Source: Mesorhizobium sp. | GTDB lineage: Bacteria > Pseudomonadota > Alphaproteobacteria > Rhizobiales > Rhizobiaceae | Length of the DNA: 64,000 nt | Assembly: GCF_023954305.1 (NCBI RefSeq) | Contig: NZ_JAMLIG010000001.1 | Span: 3,802,001 to 3,866,000, forward strand | Direction: 5' to 3' | Shown here: positions 40,190 to 50,810 of the stretch, one piece after another | Layout of the letters: each line of letters opens with the position of its first letter | Position numbering within the stretch: position 1 is the first letter of the stretch | Notes under the pieces: generated by a model | The model's input: only the letters and a program-made list of their open reading frames with translations | Told to the model about the DNA's origin: nothing | The model's database searches: none | Made by a program: the position numbers and the translations under genes

Positions 40190-41538
40190 GCGTGCGGCAC
40201 CAATCCTTCGGCCGCGTCTTTCCGGCCGCGACCGCGCTGATGGAGCCGGGCGAGGCGGCCCGCCGCCTGAGAGAAGGCCGGCAGAAGGGCGGCGCGATGC
40301 TGGCCGTCGGCAACATGCGCTCCTATGGCGACAGCTGCCTCAACTCTGCGGGAACGATCGTCGACATGCGATCGATGAACCGTATCATTGCCTTCGATCC
40401 GGAGAGTGGGGTCCTGGAGGCGGAGGCGGGCGTTTTGCTGCCGGAGATCATCGCCGCCGGCGCGCCGCACGGCTTCTTCCCGCCGGTGGTGCCGGGAACG
40501 CAATTCATCACGCTCGGCGGCGCTATCGCCAACGACGTGCACGGCAAGAACCACCACCGGCGCGGTACCTTCGGACGGCACGTGCTCTGGCTCGACCTGA
40601 TGCGTTCGGACGGGCAGCTCCATCGCTGCGGTCCGGGGGAAAACCCGGCCCTCTTCGGCGCTACGGTGGGCGGCATGGGTCTGACCGGCATGATCCTGCG
40701 CGCCGCCGTCCGGCTGATGCAGGTCCCGTCGCTCGATGTCGCCGAAAAGATCCAGCCGTTCGGCAATCTGGACGAATTCTTCGCGATGGCCGAGGCGGCC
40801 GATGCGCAGAACGAGTATGCCGTCGCCTGGATCGACCAGCTGGCGGGCGGGAGAGGGTTGGGCCGGGGGCTGCTGCTGACAGGCAATCACGCGGAAGACG
40901 GTTCGCGCCAGGCGCTGCCGCTGGGCGGCAGGCTCGCGGTGCCGTTCCAGCCGCCGATCAACATGCTCAACCGGCCGTTCCTCAAGGCGTTCAACACCGC
41001 CTACCGGCTCGCGAAGGGCCGCCCCAGGGGCGTGGCGGTGTCCGGCTATCAGGGCTTTTTCTTCCCGCTCGACGGGGTGCGCGACTGGAACCGCCTCTAC
41101 GGTCCGCGTGGCCTGTTCCAGCACCAGAGTATCGTGCCGGCCGCAACCGCGCGCGAGGCGATCCCGGCGCTGTTCGAGGCCGCCCGCAAGGCCGGGCAAG
41201 GCTCGTTCCTGACCGTGCTCAAGCGCTTCGGCGACCTGCCGTCGCCCGGCATCCTGTCGTTCCCGCGTCCTGGCTACACCCTGACGCTCGATTTCCCCAA
41301 CCGGGGGCCTTCGACCCGCGCGCTGCTCGACGCGCTCGACCGCATCACGATCGGGGCCGGCGGCGCGGTCAACCCGTACAAGGATGCGCGGATGGCGCCG
41401 GAAACCTTCGCCGCCTCGTTCCCGCGCTGGCGAGAGGTAGAGGCATTGCGTGACCCGGTCTTCGGCTCGGATTTCTGGCGCCGCACGGCGACCGCCCTGT
41501 CCGCACCCGGTACGGGCTTTGCATCGGCAGCCGAGTAG
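40186..41538 (+). CDS. DprE1-like FAD-binding oxidoreductase
   Basis: 450 aa from a GTG at 40186 overlapping the UbiA stop by four bases. VAO-type FAD fold: RSYGDS (45-50), VVPGTQFITLGGAIANDVHG (101-120) and KNHHRRGTFG right after, FGATVGGMGLTG (157-168), and the C-terminal FLTVLKRFG with Lys346, matching the catalytic Lys of DprE1. DprE1 oxidises the 2'-OH of decaprenyl-phospho-ribose during its epimerisation to arabinose. Position after a DPPR-synthase-like gene and before a nucleoside-sugar-type epimerase repeats the mycobacterial set. Specific substrate inferred. Confidence 0.87.
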   Translation: MSVRHQSFGRVFPAATALMEPGEAARRLREGRQKGGAMLAVGNMRSYGDSCLNSAGTIVDMRSMNRIIAFDPESGVLEAEAGVLLPEIIAAGAPHGFFPPVVPGTQFITLGGAIANDVHGKNHHRRGTFGRHVLWLDLMRSDGQLHRCGPGENPALFGATVGGMGLTGMILRAAVRLMQVPSLDVAEKIQPFGNLDEFFAMAEAADAQNEYAVAWIDQLAGGRGLGRGLLLTGNHAEDGSRQALPLGGRLAVPFQPPINMLNRPFLKAFNTAYRLAKGRPRGVAVSGYQGFFFPLDGVRDWNRLYGPRGLFQHQSIVPAATAREAIPALFEAARKAGQGSFLTVLKRFGDLPSPGILSFPRPGYTLTLDFPNRGPSTRALLDALDRITIGAGGAVNPYKDARMAPETFAASFPRWREVEALRDPVFGSDFWRRTATALSAPGTGFASAAE

Positions 41539-41672
41539 GCACCGCGGGCTCCGGATCTGTGCCGTAACGGGACGACGTTAGTCTTCCTGGCTGATCGATA
41601 AAATTTGAAAGACCCGTTCACCAGTTCGTTTCCATCTGTCTGGTAAGACCGGCGCGAGGACGAGGAAAACGC

Positions 41673-42107
41673 ATGAAATACCTAGGCTTCATCCTGTTTA
41701 CGGTGATGACCAACGCGGCGGCGCAGCTCATGCTCAAGCAGGGCATGATGTCGCTGGGCGACATTTCCTTCGCCGGCGCTAATCCGGTGATCAAGATCCT
41801 GCAGATCGTGTTCAGTCCCTGGGTCTTTTTCGGCCTCTGCACCTTCGTCATCTCGATGGCCTCGCATCTCTATGTGCTGTCGAAAGTAGAGCTTTCCTTC
41901 GCCTATCCGTTCCTCAGCCTGGCCTATGTCGCCGTCGCCGTGTTTGCCTATTTCGTCTTCCGCGAGGATCTGAACGGCTACCGCATCGCCGGCATCGCGG
42001 CGATCTGCGTCGGCACGATCCTGATCGCGCAGGGCGGCAGCGGCCACGCCGAGCCCTCCGATCGTTCGAACCCCAAGTCTGTCCAGACCAGCGAGCTTGC
42101 CCAATGA
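41673..42107 (+). CDS. small four-helix membrane protein (EamA/SMR-like, possible flippase)
   Basis: 144 aa, ATG at 41673 preceded by GAGGACGAGG. Four membrane helices are seen (about 3-20, 38-68, 77-96, 103-120), typical of SMR/EamA half-size proteins such as ArnE/ArnF. In the lipid-A arabinose pathway ArnE/ArnF move the undecaprenyl-linked sugar across the inner membrane. As it lies in an operon with lipid-linked sugar enzymes, it may do the same here; it might also work as a homodimer. The C-terminus is polar. It overlaps the following epimerase gene by four bases. Confidence 0.75.
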   Translation: MKYLGFILFTVMTNAAAQLMLKQGMMSLGDISFAGANPVIKILQIVFSPWVFFGLCTFVISMASHLYVLSKVELSFAYPFLSLAYVAVAVFAYFVFREDLNGYRIAGIAAICVGTILIAQGGSGHAEPSDRSNPKSVQTSELAQ

Positions 42108-43114
42108 GACACATCATTTTCGGCGGCGACGGATTCGTCGGCCGCCATCTTGCACCGAAGCTCGTCGCCGACGGCGAAGACGTGATCGTCGCCGATGTCG
42201 TCAAGAGCGATCTGCCGCATTACGCCAAGGCCCGCTTCGTGCGCTGCGACGTGACCGATCCCGAACAGGTGAAAGCGGTCGGTATCAGGCCCGACGACAT
42301 GGTCTACAACCTGTCGGCCAAGATGCTGTCGCCGATCCAGGTCAGGGCGAAGCGTCACGACTTCTTCTGGCCGGTCAATTTCCACGGCACGGAAAACATC
42401 ATTCACGCGATGGCGCGCGCCGATGCGCAGAGACTGGTGCATTTCACCACCGACATGATCTACGGTCATACCGTCTTCCATCCGATGACGGAGGACCATC
42501 CGGTCGCCCCGCTCGGCGAGTACGGTCTGTCGAAGCTGAAGACCGAGGAGCTCGCCGCCGACTGGCGGGCGCAGGGCATGAACATCTCGCTGTTCCGCCC
42601 GCGGCTGATCATCGGTCCCGGCCGCCTCGGCATCCTGGAAAAGCTGTTCAAGCTGATCGACATGAACCTGCCGGTGCCGATGATCGGATCGGGGAAGAAC
42701 CCCTATCAGTTCATCTCGGTGTTCGACTGCGCGGAGGCCGCACGGCTCGCCTGGAAGGCCGGTGTTCCCAACGAGGCCTACAATCTCGGCTCGCTCAACC
42801 CGCCGTCGGTGCGCAAGCTGCTGGGCGACCTGATCAAGCATGCCGGCTCGAAGTCGATCCTGATCCCGACGCCGGGCTGGGCGGTGAAGCGCACGCTCGA
42901 CCTGCTCGACTGGATGAACATGCCGATCATGGATCCGGAGCAGTATCTGATCGCCGACGAAGACTGCCTGCTCGACGTGTCGAAAGGCAAGCGCGACCTC
43001 GGCTGGGTGCCGCAATACCGCGACGAGGACATGCTGATCGCGGCCTATCGCGAATACAGGGCCAAGAAGGACGGCAAGGCCGTCGCCGCCGCGCACTCCG
43101 TGCCGGCCGAGTGA
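42104..43114 (+). CDS. NAD-dependent epimerase/dehydratase (extended SDR)
   Basis: 336 aa. Rossmann motif FGGDGFVGRHL (6-16), Thr115-Thr116 in HFTTDMIYG and the catalytic Tyr140/Lys144 (YGLSK). An extended SDR of GalE/UDP-sugar type rather than the classical SDR type of DprE2, but the SDR chemistry (NAD(P)H-linked keto reduction) would complete the DprE1 oxidation or act on a sugar nucleotide. Its ATG overlaps the previous stop (ATGA). The SRRE-type C-terminal half is complete. Confidence 0.87.
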   Translation: MRHIIFGGDGFVGRHLAPKLVADGEDVIVADVVKSDLPHYAKARFVRCDVTDPEQVKAVGIRPDDMVYNLSAKMLSPIQVRAKRHDFFWPVNFHGTENIIHAMARADAQRLVHFTTDMIYGHTVFHPMTEDHPVAPLGEYGLSKLKTEELAADWRAQGMNISLFRPRLIIGPGRLGILEKLFKLIDMNLPVPMIGSGKNPYQFISVFDCAEAARLAWKAGVPNEAYNLGSLNPPSVRKLLGDLIKHAGSKSILIPTPGWAVKRTLDLLDWMNMPIMDPEQYLIADEDCLLDVSKGKRDLGWVPQYRDEDMLIAAYREYRAKKDGKAVAAAHSVPAE

Positions 43115-43134
43115 TTTCAGGAAAGAGGCGGACC

Positions 43135-44607
<1,473 letters not shown>

Positions 44608-44650
44608 CCGGGGGATGGTCGGTCGCAGGTCGGGGCAAGGGGACAAGGCC

Positions 44651-45835
44651 ATGCAGGGGGCGCAGCAGGCATCGTTGATCGGCTGGGTGTTGCAGACGGA
44701 TATCGGCGGAACCGTCGTTCGGACGGTTTCGCGGCGGAGCCTGCTCGACCGGATCGCCGCACTGTTCATGCTGCTGTCGATCGCCGCGATCGCCGCATAC
44801 GCGACCTTCAAGCCGGACTACAACTGGGACATGGTCGCGTATATCGCGACCGCGCTGGAGGATCGCGTCGAGGATCCGGTCGTCCTGCACCGGGAAACCT
44901 GGGCGCAGATCGACGCCGGCGCCTCGGCAGCACAGCAGTTCAAGCTGAAGCAGTCGAACCCCTACAATCTGCACCAGTGGGAGAACCCGGCCGACTTCCA
45001 GTCGCAGCTCTCCATGTACCGGGTCAAGGTCGGCTATATCTGGCTGCTGCGCACGCTCGAGCCGGTGGCCGGCCTGGTGAACGCCTCGATCCTGCTCAGC
45101 GTCGTGCCGGCAGTCGCCTTCGGCCTGCTCGCCCTCTGGTGGTTGCGGCGGGAGGACGCACTGCAGGCGGCTTTCGTGCTGGTGCCGGTGCTGCTGATCG
45201 CCGACTATTCGCGCATGACGACGGCAGTGACGCCAGACATGCTCCTGGCGCTGATCTCGCTTGCCGCGCTCTACAGCCTCCTGCGCGGCCGCGACGTCCT
45301 TGCCGGGGCGCTACTGTTCGCTTCGGTCTTCATTCGGCCGGACAACATCATCCTGATCTTCGCGCTGTTGATCGCGGCCGTGCTGTTCTCCTGGCGCTGG
45401 CTGCCGATGGCGGTGACGTTCGTCGCCTCCCTCATCGCCATCAGCGTGATCTCGAAGCTCGGCGACCATCCCGGCTGGTGGGCACATTTCTATTTCTCCT
45501 GCGTCCAGATCCAGAATTCGATGGCCGGCTTCGACCCCGACTTCTCGCTCGTCGCCTTCGTCAAGGGCTATGCGCGCGGCGTGGTCGTGTCGCTCCAGAA
45601 CAACGACTGGCCGGCATTGCTGGCGCTGCTCACCGCCGCCTGGGCGCTGCTCGCCAAATACGGCATGATGCGCGAGGGTCGGGCCAATGCACTCGCCTTC
45701 GCGCTCGCCATCGGCACGCTCGGCAAGTTCGCCTCTTTCCCGCTGCCCGACGACCGCTTCTACTTCGTCTTCATCTCCGGCATGGCGATCGTGCTCGCCG
45801 CCGCATGGAAGCCGCGGTTCGGGGCGCGAGGCTAA
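44651..45835 (+). CDS. polytopic membrane protein, GT-C glycosyltransferase candidate
   Basis: 394 aa from the ATG at 44651 (an ATG at 44615 is possible). About nine or ten membrane helices. After helix 1 a periplasmic loop carries FKPDYNWDMVAYIATALED, with Asp residues in the place where GT-C enzymes (ArnT, Emb proteins, PMTs) keep their catalytic acid pair. A charged RPDNI between helices and a C-terminal FPLPDDRFYFVF support this. Such enzymes use polyprenyl-phospho-sugars as donors, which is what this operon appears to make. No exact family assigned. It ends six bases before the convergent PIG-L gene. Confidence 0.65.
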   Translation: MQGAQQASLIGWVLQTDIGGTVVRTVSRRSLLDRIAALFMLLSIAAIAAYATFKPDYNWDMVAYIATALEDRVEDPVVLHRETWAQIDAGASAAQQFKLKQSNPYNLHQWENPADFQSQLSMYRVKVGYIWLLRTLEPVAGLVNASILLSVVPAVAFGLLALWWLRREDALQAAFVLVPVLLIADYSRMTTAVTPDMLLALISLAALYSLLRGRDVLAGALLFASVFIRPDNIILIFALLIAAVLFSWRWLPMAVTFVASLIAISVISKLGDHPGWWAHFYFSCVQIQNSMAGFDPDFSLVAFVKGYARGVVVSLQNNDWPALLALLTAAWALLAKYGMMREGRANALAFALAIGTLGKFASFPLPDDRFYFVFISGMAIVLAAAWKPRFGARG

Positions 45836-45841
45836 CTCCGT

Positions 45842-46738
45842 TCAGATGGCGTCGGCGAGTGCGACGCCCACTGCGGCGGAGGCCGCCGCGACTGTCAGAG
45901 CGAGCGACAGTCGGCTCTTGGGCCGGCTGGCGTCGATGGTGAACAGGTTGAGCGGGAAGAGGTGACGGTGCGGCGCCACCTGGCTGTCGACCCGCGGCGC
46001 CTGCATGAAGCATTCCTCATCGAACCAGGCCCAGTCGTCTGCCCAGGTCCAGCAGCCGTGCCTCTTGTAAACGTCGGCGACCTGGTCGGCAAAGGCCTTG
46101 TCGGTCGGAAGGCGGACGTAGCCGCCGGGTGCGGTCTCGAAATAGCGCATCGCCAGTGGCAAGGCGCGCTCGGTGCAGTAGTTGGACATCCACAGGCGAA
46201 AATCGATCTCGGCGCGCAGGCCGTCGAGAATGCGGAACAGCTGAACATGCTCCTCGTGTCCGTACTCTCCCCAGGGATTGTGCGTAAAGACATTCATGCC
46301 GGGCCGAAGGCGCGAGCGGAGAACGTCGCGGATCCGGGAGAAGTTCGTTTCGTAAGCCCGCGCGACGGCCTCGTCGGCGATTGTTTCGGGACGTCCCGCG
46401 CCGACCATGCGCATCGAGCGGCGCGTCATGTGTGTCAGTGCCCGCCGGTTCGCCTCGATGCCAAAGGCGAGCCCGTGGTCGCTCAGTGTGGGATTGGACC
46501 AGTCTGCGCAGCCGTGGGCACCGGATTCCGCGATGTCGAGCAATGTCACGCCGGTGCGGGGATAGTCCGCAATGGCTTGCCGCCGGCATTCGCCGAGGCC
46601 TGGCTGAGCCCAGAAGTCGCCATAGACGACAATGACCTCGTCAACGCACTTCAAAATCGAGTTGAACCAAAGCAGCTCATCGTCAGGGTGAGCTCCGACG
46701 ATCACCGAATTCTTCAGGAAGTCGTTCTGCATTTCCAT
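45842..46738 (-). CDS. PIG-L/LmbE-family deacetylase
   Basis: 298 aa. The Zn motif AHPDDE (16-21) and the second part HNPWGEYGHEEH (His153, His161, His164) are intact. Start ATG at 46738 with GGGGGGAGACGG before it. The family removes acetyl groups from N-acetyl-amino sugars such as GlcNAc in lipid or thiol precursors. C-terminal hydrophobic segment (ALTVAAASAAVGVALADAI) may anchor it to the membrane. It follows the GNAT gene by 20 bases on the same strand, so the two form a small operon convergent with the lipid-linked sugar operon. Confidence 0.87.
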   Translation of the reverse strand: MEMQNDFLKNSVIVGAHPDDELLWFNSILKCVDEVIVVYGDFWAQPGLGECRRQAIADYPRTGVTLLDIAESGAHGCADWSNPTLSDHGLAFGIEANRRALTHMTRRSMRMVGAGRPETIADEAVARAYETNFSRIRDVLRSRLRPGMNVFTHNPWGEYGHEEHVQLFRILDGLRAEIDFRLWMSNYCTERALPLAMRYFETAPGGYVRLPTDKAFADQVADVYKRHGCWTWADDWAWFDEECFMQAPRVDSQVAPHRHLFPLNLFTIDASRPKSRLSLALTVAAASAAVGVALADAI

Positions 46739-46758
46739 CCGTCTCCCCCCTCTGCGTT

Positions 46759-47880
46759 TCAGCTCGCGGTGCGCGCGGGGCGCGCCTGGCGCAACCGCTT
46801 CAATTGCTCGCGCGCTTCGAAGGCGGCCTGGGCGAGCCGTCCACGCCAGGTCGGCAGGCGACGCAGCTCGAACATCGCCGTGGGCCGGGTGCCGAAATCA
46901 GACTTGAACGGCTCGTCGCCGATGGTGAAGTCGAAGACCTTGCCGCCGGCAGCGATCCAGTCCGCGATCATGCCGTCGTAGAGAATGAGGCCCGGTGAAT
47001 GGCGGCCATGATTTTCATAGTCGCAGGCAATCAGCAGATAGTGGAAACGGCCAACATGGGTCACGCCGAAGACATGACCAATATCCCCGCCATCGAACGA
47101 CAAGGCATAGGTGCGCGCGAAGCCGTTGCGAGCGCCCTCGACGGCGACCTCGGCGTAGAAGTCGCGGACGCGGTCGTCCTGAATGAGATCTCCCTCGAAG
47201 CGGCCCGCCCGGCCAGTCTGGATCGAGGCGATTGCCCTGCGGATTTCCGCATCGTCGACGAGCAGCCGAAGTGCAGCGCCTGCGGATTTGAAGAAGCGCT
47301 TCTTCTTCTTGTCGAGATAGCGAGCGAAACTCACATCGAGCGCGGCGGCGCGCCAATCTTCGAGGGACGCCGGCAGCTCCGCTGCGTGAGCCGAGAAATC
47401 GAGCCTGCGCGGCGCGACGTCGAGAAGGGCCGTCCATATCTGAACGACTTCCTCACGGACCGGGCGGATCCGCAGAATGTCGTGAGCGGGCAGTGATGCC
47501 GCAATGCGTCCGCGCAGCCCCGCATCCGGAAGAAATCCCGATCGAACGACCGGCGCCGCGTAGTCGCTGACGCCAAGGTCGTGGGATTCGAGCAGCGTCA
47601 CGCCCGACTTGCTGCGCCTGATGAGCGGCAGGACCGCCTGGAGGCGACCGTCACCGTCCCGGACCGCGATGATGACCGGGGATGCGCCACGTGCCGGAGC
47701 GAGCCGGCCGAAGAATGCCTGGAGCCAGATGGGATGCGCGAAGGCGCTGGCCGAGGAGTCGGCGAAGAGCTCGGCATAGTCGTCTGCGAGGAGTGCAAGA
47801 TCGGTCTCGACGGTGACGCTCAGTGGCGGCATGCCCGACGATGGCGATCCGTGGAGGTGTGCTGCAATCGTATGAGACAT
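46759..47880 (-). CDS. GNAT/CelD-BcsL-like acetyltransferase
   Basis: 373 aa. Belongs to the double-GNAT family used for polysaccharide or cellulose modification (CelD/FemAB-like): FAHPIWLQAFFGRL near the start, KKRFFKSAG, then YALSFDGGDIGHVFGVTHVG and SPGLILYDGMIADWI, ending with DFTIGDEPFKSDFG, a motif typical of this family. The first 15 residues may be a start artefact, as there is no good ribosome binding site and an internal ATG at residue 17 exists. With the PIG-L deacetylase, the pair could swap acetyl or acyl groups on an exported glycan; this is inference. Confidence 0.85.
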   Translation of the reverse strand: MSHTIAAHLHGSPSSGMPPLSVTVETDLALLADDYAELFADSSASAFAHPIWLQAFFGRLAPARGASPVIIAVRDGDGRLQAVLPLIRRSKSGVTLLESHDLGVSDYAAPVVRSGFLPDAGLRGRIAASLPAHDILRIRPVREEVVQIWTALLDVAPRRLDFSAHAAELPASLEDWRAAALDVSFARYLDKKKKRFFKSAGAALRLLVDDAEIRRAIASIQTGRAGRFEGDLIQDDRVRDFYAEVAVEGARNGFARTYALSFDGGDIGHVFGVTHVGRFHYLLIACDYENHGRHSPGLILYDGMIADWIAAGGKVFDFTIGDEPFKSDFGTRPTAMFELRRLPTWRGRLAQAAFEAREQLKRLRQARPARTAS

Positions 47881-48151
47881 GCCTGCAATCTACTGCAGTA
47901 TTGACCCTGAAAAGTTAACCGGCCGGGTAAACCCCGCGTTAGGCTTAACGGCGGGCCCAAACACCGGGCTCGCGATGTCGCAGGCTGGATCGCCATCGCG
48001 CGGAGAGGCTTTCGGCAGGAAGCGACAAGGCTTGCGCGGCCGTCTTTTCGGGCAAGGTCGCGCGGCCTTCCGGCGATGTCGCAAACAGGCTGCACTCCCG
48101 CCGAACCCGTCTATAGTCTGCGCCGAATTCTCGTTCCGGAGCAGCAATCCC

Positions 48152-50713
48152 ATGGCAGGGTTTCCGACCAAGGCTAAGGTCGTCATCATCGGTCTCGGCG
48201 GCATCGTCGGCGCGTCGGTCGCACATCATCTGATCGAGCGCGGCTGGGACGACATCGTCGGCATCGACAAGTCCGGCATCCCGACCGACATCGGCTCGAC
48301 GGCGCACGCGTCCGACTTCTGCTACATGACCAGCCACGACTTCCTGTCGTGCTGGACCTCGCTCTATTCGATCGATTTCTACGAGAAGCTCGGCCACTAC
48401 GAGCGGATTGGCGGACTGGAGGTGGCGCGCGTCGGCGACGATGCGCGCATGGACGAGATCAAGCGCAAGATCGCCTCTGCCAAGGCCTTCGGCACGCGGG
48501 CGCGGCTGGTCGAGCCTGCCGAGATCAAGCAGAAATTCCCGCTGATCGAGGAATCGGTCGTCCAGGGCGGCCTGTGGGACCCAGATGCCGGCCTCGTCAT
48601 CCCGCGTTCGCAGACGGTGGCGCACAAGCTCGTCGACATGGGCGAGAAGGCGGGCAAGCTGAAAGCCTTCGCCAACACGCCGGCGAAATCGCTGGTGATC
48701 GAGGGCGGGCGCATCAAGGGCGTCGTCACCGAGCGCGGCACGATCATGGCCGACTACGTCATCGTCTGCGCCGGCCTGTGGGGCCGGCTGATCGCCGAAA
48801 TGGCGGGCGAGGACCTGCCGGTCATGCCGATCGACCATCCGCTGACCTTCTTTGGCCCGTTCAACGAGTTCGCCGGCACCGGCAAGGAGATCGGCTATCC
48901 GCTGCTGCGCGACCAGGGCAATTCCGCCTATATGCGCGACACCGGCGATCCGGTCACCGCCGAGGGCGGCATGATCGAGTGGGGCTACTACGAGGAGCAC
49001 GAGCCGCGGCTCGTCCATCCGCGCGAACTGCTGGAGAAGGATCAGGCGCGGCTGTCGCCCTCGCAGCGCGACCTCGACATGGAGCAGATCATCGCGCCGC
49101 TGGAGCGCGCCATCGAACTGACGCCGGTCCTGGGCGAACTCGGCTATGACGAGCGCCGCTCGTTCAACGGCCTGCTACAGGTCACGGCCGACGGCGGCCC
49201 GTCGATCGGCGAGAGCCAGAAGGTGAGGGGGCTCTGGTATGCCGTCGCCATCTGGGTCAAGGACGCGCCAGGCATGGCCAAGCTCGTCGCCGACTGGATG
49301 ACGGACGGGCGCACCGAGATCGACCACAACCGGATCGACTATTCGCGCTACTATCCGCACCAGTTGAAGGAAGACTTTATTGCCGGCCGCTGCGGCGAGG
49401 CGGCGCAGAAGGTCTACAACCCGGCGGTGCATCCGCGCGAGCCCTATGCGACGGGCCGCAACATCAAGCGCTCGCCCTTCTACGAGCGCGAGAAGGAGCT
49501 CGGCGGCTATTTCATGGAACTCGGCGGCTGGGAGCGCGCCCACGGCTACGCCGCCAACGAACACCTGCTCGAGAAATACGGCGACCGCGTACCGGTGCGC
49601 GCCAACGAGTGGGACAACCGCCACTTCTGGCGCGTCTCCAACGCCGAGCACCTGGCGATGAGCGAGGATTGCGGCATCGTCAACCTGTCGCATTTCCACA
49701 TGGTCGACATCGCCGGTCCTGACCATGTCGAGCTGCTCGAATGGCTCTGCGCGGCAAAAATCGGCGGCGACGCCAATATCGGCAAGGGCATCTACACCCA
49801 CTTCCTCGACGACGAGGGCATGGTGCGCGCCGACTTCACCGTGTTCCGCATGGCCGACCGATGCCGCTTGGTGAACGGCGCCGATGCCGGCCCGCGCGAC
49901 TTCCACTACATGCGCCGCATCGCCGAGGACCGCGGGCTCGACGTGACGATCACCGATGTTTCGGAGAAATACGTCACCATCGGCATCTGGGGCCCGAACG
50001 CGCGGACGACCCTGAAGAAGGTCGTCGAGCATCCCGCCGGGCTCGATCCGGAAAACTTCCCCTTTGCCGCGATCAAGCCGATCAGGATCGGCGGCAGGCA
50101 AGTCACCGCCTTCCGCATCTCCTATGTCGGCGAGCAGGGCTGGGAACTTCACATGGCCTACGAGGACGGGCTTGCCGTCTGGGACGCGCTGCGCTCGACC
50201 GGCGTGATGGCCTTCGGCGTCGAGACTTATGCGAACTCGCGCCGCATGGAAAAGAGCCTGCGGCTGCAGAATGCGGATCTGCTGACCGAATACAACCTCC
50301 TGGAAGCCGATCTTCAGCGCCCGAAGGTCAAGGAGGCGGATTTCCGGGGCAAGGCGAAGCATCTGGAGCATCGCGCCCGGCCGCATCAACCGGCAATCCT
50401 GTGCACGCTGACGCTTGAGAAAAACGTCGATTCGAAGGGCGTCGCCCGCTATCCGGTCGGCACCTCGCCGATCCTCGATCCGGCGACCGGCGAGACGCTG
50501 GTCGACTCCCTCGGCCGCCGCTCCTTCACCACGTCGATGGCATTCGGCCCGACCATCGGCAAGACGATCATGCTGGCCTACCTGCCGCACGAGAAGGCAG
50601 TCTTGGGCAACGATTTCGAGATCGAGTATTTCGGCGAGCGCTATCCGGTGAAGGTCGCCGGTGTCGGCTACGCGCCGCTCTACGATCCGGAAAATGCGAA
50701 GCCGCGGAGCTGA
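48152..50713 (+). CDS. FAD-dependent dehydrogenase with GcvT domains, copy 3 (divergent flavin site)
   Basis: 853 aa from the ATG at 48152; the open frame to 47879 is not protein-like. FAD fold VVIIGLGGIVGASVAHHLIERG (GxGGxxG), a DAO domain to about 420 and a C-terminal GcvT half (AMSEDCGIVNLSHFHMVDIA; YVGEQGWELHMAYEDG). The covalent-FAD site is changed: STAHASDF replaces the STWHAAG motif of copies 1 and 2. Likely oxidises an N-methyl amine and passes the carbon to tetrahydrofolate, but on a different substrate from copies 1 and 2. A long 271-base gap separates it from the divergent GNAT gene. Note that it lies 21 kb from copy 2. Confidence 0.88.
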   Translation: MAGFPTKAKVVIIGLGGIVGASVAHHLIERGWDDIVGIDKSGIPTDIGSTAHASDFCYMTSHDFLSCWTSLYSIDFYEKLGHYERIGGLEVARVGDDARMDEIKRKIASAKAFGTRARLVEPAEIKQKFPLIEESVVQGGLWDPDAGLVIPRSQTVAHKLVDMGEKAGKLKAFANTPAKSLVIEGGRIKGVVTERGTIMADYVIVCAGLWGRLIAEMAGEDLPVMPIDHPLTFFGPFNEFAGTGKEIGYPLLRDQGNSAYMRDTGDPVTAEGGMIEWGYYEEHEPRLVHPRELLEKDQARLSPSQRDLDMEQIIAPLERAIELTPVLGELGYDERRSFNGLLQVTADGGPSIGESQKVRGLWYAVAIWVKDAPGMAKLVADWMTDGRTEIDHNRIDYSRYYPHQLKEDFIAGRCGEAAQKVYNPAVHPREPYATGRNIKRSPFYEREKELGGYFMELGGWERAHGYAANEHLLEKYGDRVPVRANEWDNRHFWRVSNAEHLAMSEDCGIVNLSHFHMVDIAGPDHVELLEWLCAAKIGGDANIGKGIYTHFLDDEGMVRADFTVFRMADRCRLVNGADAGPRDFHYMRRIAEDRGLDVTITDVSEKYVTIGIWGPNARTTLKKVVEHPAGLDPENFPFAAIKPIRIGGRQVTAFRISYVGEQGWELHMAYEDGLAVWDALRSTGVMAFGVETYANSRRMEKSLRLQNADLLTEYNLLEADLQRPKVKEADFRGKAKHLEHRARPHQPAILCTLTLEKNVDSKGVARYPVGTSPILDPATGETLVDSLGRRSFTTSMAFGPTIGKTIMLAYLPHEKAVLGNDFEIEYFGERYPVKVAGVGYAPLYDPENAKPRS

Positions 50714-50810
50714 CGGCCGGCTCCCGCGCTGGCAATGTTCCTCGCGATTTCGTGAACGGCTGACGCCAACGCCGGCTTTTCAGTCGGGTCGATGGGCGTA
50801 TCATTGATCC

